From: Aureimonas altamirensis
GTDB taxonomy: Bacteria > Pseudomonadota > Alphaproteobacteria > Rhizobiales > Rhizobiaceae
Reading direction: 5' to 3'
Length of the DNA stretch: 64,000 nt
Assembly: GCF_023702225.1 (NCBI RefSeq)
Contig: NZ_JAMQCO010000001.1
Location: 387,442 to 451,441 of the forward strand
Position numbers and translations under genes: made by a program. Positions 60,248 to 64,000 of the stretch are shown piece after piece (position 1 is the stretch's first letter; every line of letters begins with the position of its first letter). Below the pieces are notes generated by a model. That model did no database searches. It was given only the letters and a program-made list of their open reading frames with translations, and had not been told where the DNA came from.

Positions 60248-61136
60248 ACGTCAGGCTGAAATCCTGTACCTCCTGGATGATCGACAGGAATTTCCTGACC
60301 ACAGGGGACGGATCGCGTCGTCGATAGAAGGCGAAGTAGCGTACGCGCGGCAATTCCGGCACGACATCGACGATGCGAAGTCTGCCATCGCCGATATGAT
60401 GCCGATAATAGAGGCGTGGAAGATAGCTGAGGCCGAGGCCGTTCATGGTCAACTGCGCGACCATGCCGACGCTGTTGCAGGGCAATGTCTGCCGCATGGC
60501 GAAGCCGTTCGCATCGAACCAGTTCTGGTACAGGAAGGTCAGCGCCGAGTTGGTCGGCTGCACGATGACCGGAAGACGTGAAACCTCGGCCGCCGAGAGC
60601 GTGCCATTCCCGACAGCGAAGGATGGGCCGGCCATCCAGGCATTCTCCACTTCCCCGACGAATTCCGACCCGATGGCCGGCGACGAGAACGGGCCCGGCA
60701 TCACCGCAATATCGATCTCGTTCCTGTCCAGGCGCTCATAGAGCCGGATGCCGCCGTCGATCTCAGGTTCGATCTCAACCTGCGGATAGCGCTCGTGCGC
60801 GGTTTGGATAAGGGTCGGAAGCCAGGTCATCCCGACAAGTTCGGTGGCGCCGATCCGTATCTTGCCATCGATTCGCGACGCATCCGTCATCGAATGAAGC
60901 AGCCTTTGATGCAGCTCGATCATCTGCTCTGCATAACCAAGCAGGCTTCGGCCTTCTTCCGTGAGCTTCAGTGACCGGGACCGCCGCTCGAAAAGAGGCA
61001 TGCCGACGAAGCCCTCGAGTTCGCCAACCCGTTTGGCGACCGTCGACTGCGTCGTAAACAGGCGGCGCGACGCAGCGGAAAAGCTGCCGAGTGTCGCGCT
61101 GAGGCAGAAGGCCTCAAGCTGCTTGATCGTATACAT
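60246..61136 (-). CDS. LysR family transcriptional regulator
   Basis: A 296-residue regulator. The N-terminal winged helix is LEAFCLSATLGSFSAASRRLFTTQSTVAKRV and the effector domain starts near KIRIGATELVG. Probably controls the adjacent amino-acid transporter, which lies upstream on the same strand; the effector is unknown. The ATG MYTIKQLEAF gives the family start. Confidence 0.92.
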   Translation of the reverse strand: MYTIKQLEAFCLSATLGSFSAASRRLFTTQSTVAKRVGELEGFVGMPLFERRSRSLKLTEEGRSLLGYAEQMIELHQRLLHSMTDASRIDGKIRIGATELVGMTWLPTLIQTAHERYPQVEIEPEIDGGIRLYERLDRNEIDIAVMPGPFSSPAIGSEFVGEVENAWMAGPSFAVGNGTLSAAEVSRLPVIVQPTNSALTFLYQNWFDANGFAMRQTLPCNSVGMVAQLTMNGLGLSYLPRLYYRHHIGDGRLRIVDVVPELPRVRYFAFYRRRDPSPVVRKFLSIIQEVQDFSLT

Positions 61137-61215
61137 TCTGCAGATTGGTCCACAGGCGCCCGAATAGGGTGCATTATCGCCAAAACGGCGCGCCCGCAAA
61201 TGCCTGGAGGCGGAG

Positions 61216-61971
61216 TCAGTCCCTTCTGTCGCGAACGTCGGTTAGAAAGCGACGCAGCCGCGGATGCTCCGGGTTGTCGAAGAACGCCTTGGGCTCCGCG
61301 TCGACGACGATCTTCCCGTCGTCCATGAAGACGACACGGTCGGCGACCTCGCGGGCAAAGCCCATCTCGTGCGTGACGCACATCATCGTCATTCCGTCGC
61401 GGGCCAGGGTCTTCATGACCTGGAGAACCTCGCCCACCATCTCCGGGTCGAGCGCGCTCGTCGGCTCGTCGAACAACATGACGGGGGGCTTCAAGGCCAG
61501 GGCGCGGGCGATCGCGACGCGCTGCTGCTGTCCGCCCGACAAAAAACCCGGGAAGGCGTCGGCCTTGGCGCCAAGTCCTACCCGATCGAGCAGCGCACGG
61601 GCCGTCTCGACGGCTTCCGCCTTCGATCTCTTCTGGATCCGGATCGGCGCGAAGGTGACGTTATCCAGCACGCTCATATGCGGGAAAAGGTTGAATTGCT
61701 GGAACACGAAGCCGACGCGCTGGCGCAAGGCGTTGACGTTGGAGCCCGGAGCGTCGATGTCGACCCCCTCCAGCATGATGCGCCCCTTCTGGATGGGCTC
61801 GAGCCTGTTGACCGTCCTGATCAGCGTGGATTTGCCCGAACCGGATGGACCACACACCACGACGACTTCGCCCCGTGCGACCTCGACGTCGATGTTCTGA
61901 AGGACGTGTATGTTGCCATACCACTTGTCGACGCCTTCGAAGCGCACCATCGGGGTTACATTTGCGGTCAT
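61216..61971 (-). CDS. polar amino-acid ABC transporter ATP-binding protein (GltL-like)
   Basis: A 251-residue ATPase. Walker [20 protein letters not shown]-loop [13 protein letters not shown], signature [15 protein letters not shown], Walker [16 protein letters not shown]-loop CVTHE. Last gene of the transporter, two bases after the permease. Confidence 0.95.
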   Translation of the reverse strand: MTANVTPMVRFEGVDKWYGNIHVLQNIDVEVARGEVVVVCGPSGSGKSTLIRTVNRLEPIQKGRIMLEGVDIDAPGSNVNALRQRVGFVFQQFNLFPHMSVLDNVTFAPIRIQKRSKAEAVETARALLDRVGLGAKADAFPGFLSGGQQQRVAIARALALKPPVMLFDEPTSALDPEMVGEVLQVMKTLARDGMTMMCVTHEMGFAREVADRVVFMDDGKIVVDAEPKAFFDNPEHPRLRRFLTDVRDRRD

Positions 61972-61973
61972 GA

Positions 61974-62663
61974 TCAGGCCATACCCCTGTTTCTTCGAAT
62001 TTTGAGTTCAAGCCGGTTCAGTGCCTTCGTCAGCGAAAAGCACAAGAGGAAGTAGATGGCCGCCAGGATGGCGAAGACCTGGAGGGGTTGGGTCAGTACG
62101 ATATTGTTGACCTGATTGGCGGCAAAGGTCAGTTCGTTGACCGCGATGACGTAGCCCAGCGACGTTTCCTTGATGGTCGACACGAACTGGCTCGTCATTC
62201 CCGGAAGCACGTTGAAGAGGGCTTGTGGCAAGACGACGCTTCGCATGGTGAGGCCATAGCTGCCGCCGAGGGAGCGCGCCGCCTCCGTTTGCCCGGCGGG
62301 AATGGCCTGGATGCCCGAGCGGATGACCTCTGAAAGATATGCCGCCTCGTAGATCGTCAGCGCGCAGACCAGCGTCCAGAAGCCGCTGACGGCGTACCCC
62401 GTCGCCATCGGAATGACGAAATAGCACCAGAAGATGAGCATCAGAGCGGGGATGCCGCGCACGAATTGGACTAGCGCAGTGCTGAGGTACCGGACAGGGC
62501 GATAAGGGGATACCCGCGCGACGGCCAGCAGGATGGCGATCGGCAGCGAGCATAAAAGGCTCAGCACGGCGATGATCACCGTAAGGGCAAGCCCACCGAG
62601 CGGTCCGTTCGGATATTGACCGATGAGAAAGGTCAGCCAGTACTGCTGGATAATCTCAAGCAC
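61974..62663 (-). CDS. polar amino-acid ABC transporter permease (GltK-like)
   Basis: A 229-residue HisMQ-type permease. EAA loop [41 protein letters not shown] resembles GltK. Its start overlaps the preceding permease by eight bases. Confidence 0.93.
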   Translation of the reverse strand: MLEIIQQYWLTFLIGQYPNGPLGGLALTVIIAVLSLLCSLPIAILLAVARVSPYRPVRYLSTALVQFVRGIPALMLIFWCYFVIPMATGYAVSGFWTLVCALTIYEAAYLSEVIRSGIQAIPAGQTEAARSLGGSYGLTMRSVVLPQALFNVLPGMTSQFVSTIKETSLGYVIAVNELTFAANQVNNIVLTQPLQVFAILAAIYFLLCFSLTKALNRLELKIRRNRGMA

Positions 62664-63348
62664 GATGGGCCGCCTTTCCGCCCGGACGCGACCGTCCCTC
62701 TAGCCAGGCGCCGAGACCCATTATCAGGAAGGTTCCGACAAGATAGAGCAGCGTTGCCGTGCCGAAGACGATGAAGGTGCGGAAGGTCTCGGTCTCGATC
62801 TCCCGGGCCTGGTACGTCAACTCCGCAACGCCGATCGCCATCGCCACACTCGTATTCTTGAACAACAGCAGAGCGCGGCTGACGAGTGGCGGAAGCGAGA
62901 TCCGCAGCGCCTGCGGCACGATGATGAAACGCATGGTTTGGATGAAATTGCAGCCGAGAGCTCGGGCGGCCTCGAATTGCGTTTGCGGGATCGCGCGCAG
63001 GCCGCTGCGTATATCTTCGCTGACATAGGCGGAGGAGCCGAGCCCGAGGGCGATCGCGGCAAGCGTGAATTCCGCGCCGTGATCATACAGCCAGAAGCGG
63101 ATCGTCTCGGGCAGCACCTCGGGCATGGCGAAGTACCAGAAGAGAACATGCACCAGAAGCGGCACGTTCCGATGGAAGGCGACGAAGGCGTCCACGAACC
63201 AGACGACCGGCCTGACCTCCGTTGCACGCAGCACGACGAGGACGAGGGCCAGGCTGAAGGACAGCGTCCAGGCGACGGCAAACAGCAGGACGGTCATCCT
63301 GATGCCGGATGCGAATTGCCGGACGATCTCGGGCGTAAAGAAATCCAT
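62656..63348 (-). CDS. polar amino-acid ABC transporter permease (GltJ-like)
   Basis: A 230-residue permease with five helices. EAA loop FEAARALGCNFIQTMRFIIVPQA and FHRNVPLLVHVLFWYFAMP recall GltJ of the E. coli glutamate/aspartate system. Fifty-four bases after the binding-protein gene. Confidence 0.93.
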   Translation of the reverse strand: MDFFTPEIVRQFASGIRMTVLLFAVAWTLSFSLALVLVVLRATEVRPVVWFVDAFVAFHRNVPLLVHVLFWYFAMPEVLPETIRFWLYDHGAEFTLAAIALGLGSSAYVSEDIRSGLRAIPQTQFEAARALGCNFIQTMRFIIVPQALRISLPPLVSRALLLFKNTSVAMAIGVAELTYQAREIETETFRTFIVFGTATLLYLVGTFLIMGLGAWLEGRSRPGGKAAHRA

Positions 63349-63402
63349 CAGCTTCTCGAAGGTGAAAGCGCGGACCTTAGCCCGCGCGGTTGCCGGTGGC
63401 GA

Positions 63403-64000
63403 TCAGTTGCCCTGGATCGGCTCGATCGTGAAGGAACGGCTCAACTTGTAGACGCTCTCGGCCCCGAACCACTTGTCGAACAGGGCCTGTGCCGTGCCGT
63501 CGGCCTCCGCTTCCCGCAGGGCATCGTTCACCACTGCCAGAAGCTGGTCCTCGCCCTTGCGAACGCCCAGTCCCCATGGTTCGTCGAACACCGACTTCTC
63601 AAGGATGCGCGTCTGGCCGTTTGCCGGACTTTCGTTCTTCAAGCGCACGAGAGCCAGTTCCGATGCGAACTGGGCGTCGATCTTGCGCTGCTGTAACGAC
63701 AGAAAAGCTGCCGGGCTATCGGCATACCCGATAACCCGGGCCTCGGGCAGTTGCTCCTTGATCATGCGCTCCGAGCTGGAACCTTTCGTCGCTCCGATGC
63801 GGCTTTGCGCAAGATCCTCGATGGACCGGATATCGGAAGAATCGCGCACGAGAAGCTTCTGCGGCGTCAGATAATACTGGTCGCTGAAGGCGATCTGCTG
63901 CGCGCGCTCGGGCGTCCAGCCGAGATTCGCAGCCAGGACGTCGACCCGCCCGCTTTCCAGCTCCGGGATTCGCGCCGCGACCGCAAGGAGCTTGTACTCC
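63403..64000 (-). CDS. amino-acid ABC transporter substrate-binding protein (partial, N-terminus cut)
   Basis: About 199 codons are visible, open to the right edge. ELESGRVDVLAANLGWTPER, IAFSDQYYLTPQKLLV and the end DGTAQALFDKWFGAESVYKL are family-3 binding-protein segments. With GltJ/K/L-like partners it is likely a glutamate, aspartate or glutamine binding protein, but the ligand-binding start is missing. First gene of the unit; the signal peptide is outside the window. Confidence 0.92.
   Translation of the reverse strand, partial: EYKLLAVAARIPELESGRVDVLAANLGWTPERAQQIAFSDQYYLTPQKLLVRDSSDIRSIEDLAQSRIGATKGSSSERMIKEQLPEARVIGYADSPAAFLSLQQRKIDAQFASELALVRLKNESPANGQTRILEKSVFDEPWGLGVRKGEDQLLAVVNDALREAEADGTAQALFDKWFGAESVYKLSRSFTIEPIQGN

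Overview
The window is a stretch of core chromosome from a high-GC alphaproteobacterium, most likely of the order Hyphomicrobiales (Rhizobiales). Support comes from the F1 operon order atpHAGD, an SdhC/SdhD pair typical of alphaproteobacteria, the chain ffh-rpsP-rimM-trmD-rplS-leuC, the pairing of acnA with ccmABCDG, and lineage-flavoured families such as DUF2794, DUF1223 and IalB-like proteins. Genus cannot be settled from the sequence alone. I saw no rRNA, tRNA, CRISPR array, insertion sequence, prophage or integrase.

Layout. 1-4484 (minus): F1 ATP synthase genes atpH-atpA-atpG-atpD, atpD cut by the left edge. 4706-9284 (minus): a small membrane protein, PriA, then a stress group (Dps, a secreted DUF302 protein, exported MsrA). 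9355-15416 (minus): succinate dehydrogenase, with sdhCDA separated from sdhB by a GT25 glycosyltransferase, a small secreted protein and an App1-like phosphatase. 15657-21933 (minus): acetyltransferase, leuC with a short upstream ORF, then rplS, trmD, rimM, rpsP and ffh. 22177-28536 (plus): EEP-family protein, dapF, mtaB, ftsY, YciB/IspZ and a DUF533 protein. Ffh and FtsY, the two SRP GTPases, are therefore about 4 kb apart in divergent units. 28613-35405 (plus): MFS transporter plus a 43-residue membrane protein, a cystine-type ABC transporter, and a large autotransporter.

35415-38715 (minus): cytochrome c maturation genes ccmABCDG with a GNAT gene between ccmB and ccmC. 39032-43168 (plus): acnA, DUF1223, DUF2794. 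43206-48164 (minus): GNAT, Bax-inhibitor-1-like protein, YbbP/YbbA-type ABC system, divergent from a TesA-like esterase (plus). 48994-55246: ThpR, DUF1232, IalB-like protein, RlmN, membrane protein, GST, LysE-type exporter, argG. 55340-60218: flavin oxidoreductase, MarR plus Bcr/CflA efflux pump, M3 oligopeptidase. 60246-64000 (minus): LysR regulator and a GltIJKL-like amino-acid ABC transporter, cut by the right edge.

Together the genes serve energy metabolism (ATP synthase, complex II, aconitase, cytochrome c assembly), translation and membrane targeting, amino-acid synthesis and uptake, and oxidative stress. There is no obvious accessory island. The most interesting signals are at small scale: a probable leaderless short ORF followed by a hairpin ahead of leuC, a 16-bp perfect inverted repeat over the msrA start codon, a 26-bp near-palindrome in the DUF1223 promoter region, a repeated aromatic motif in the acidic N-terminus of FtsY, the split sdh locus, and the acetyltransferase inside the ccm cluster.
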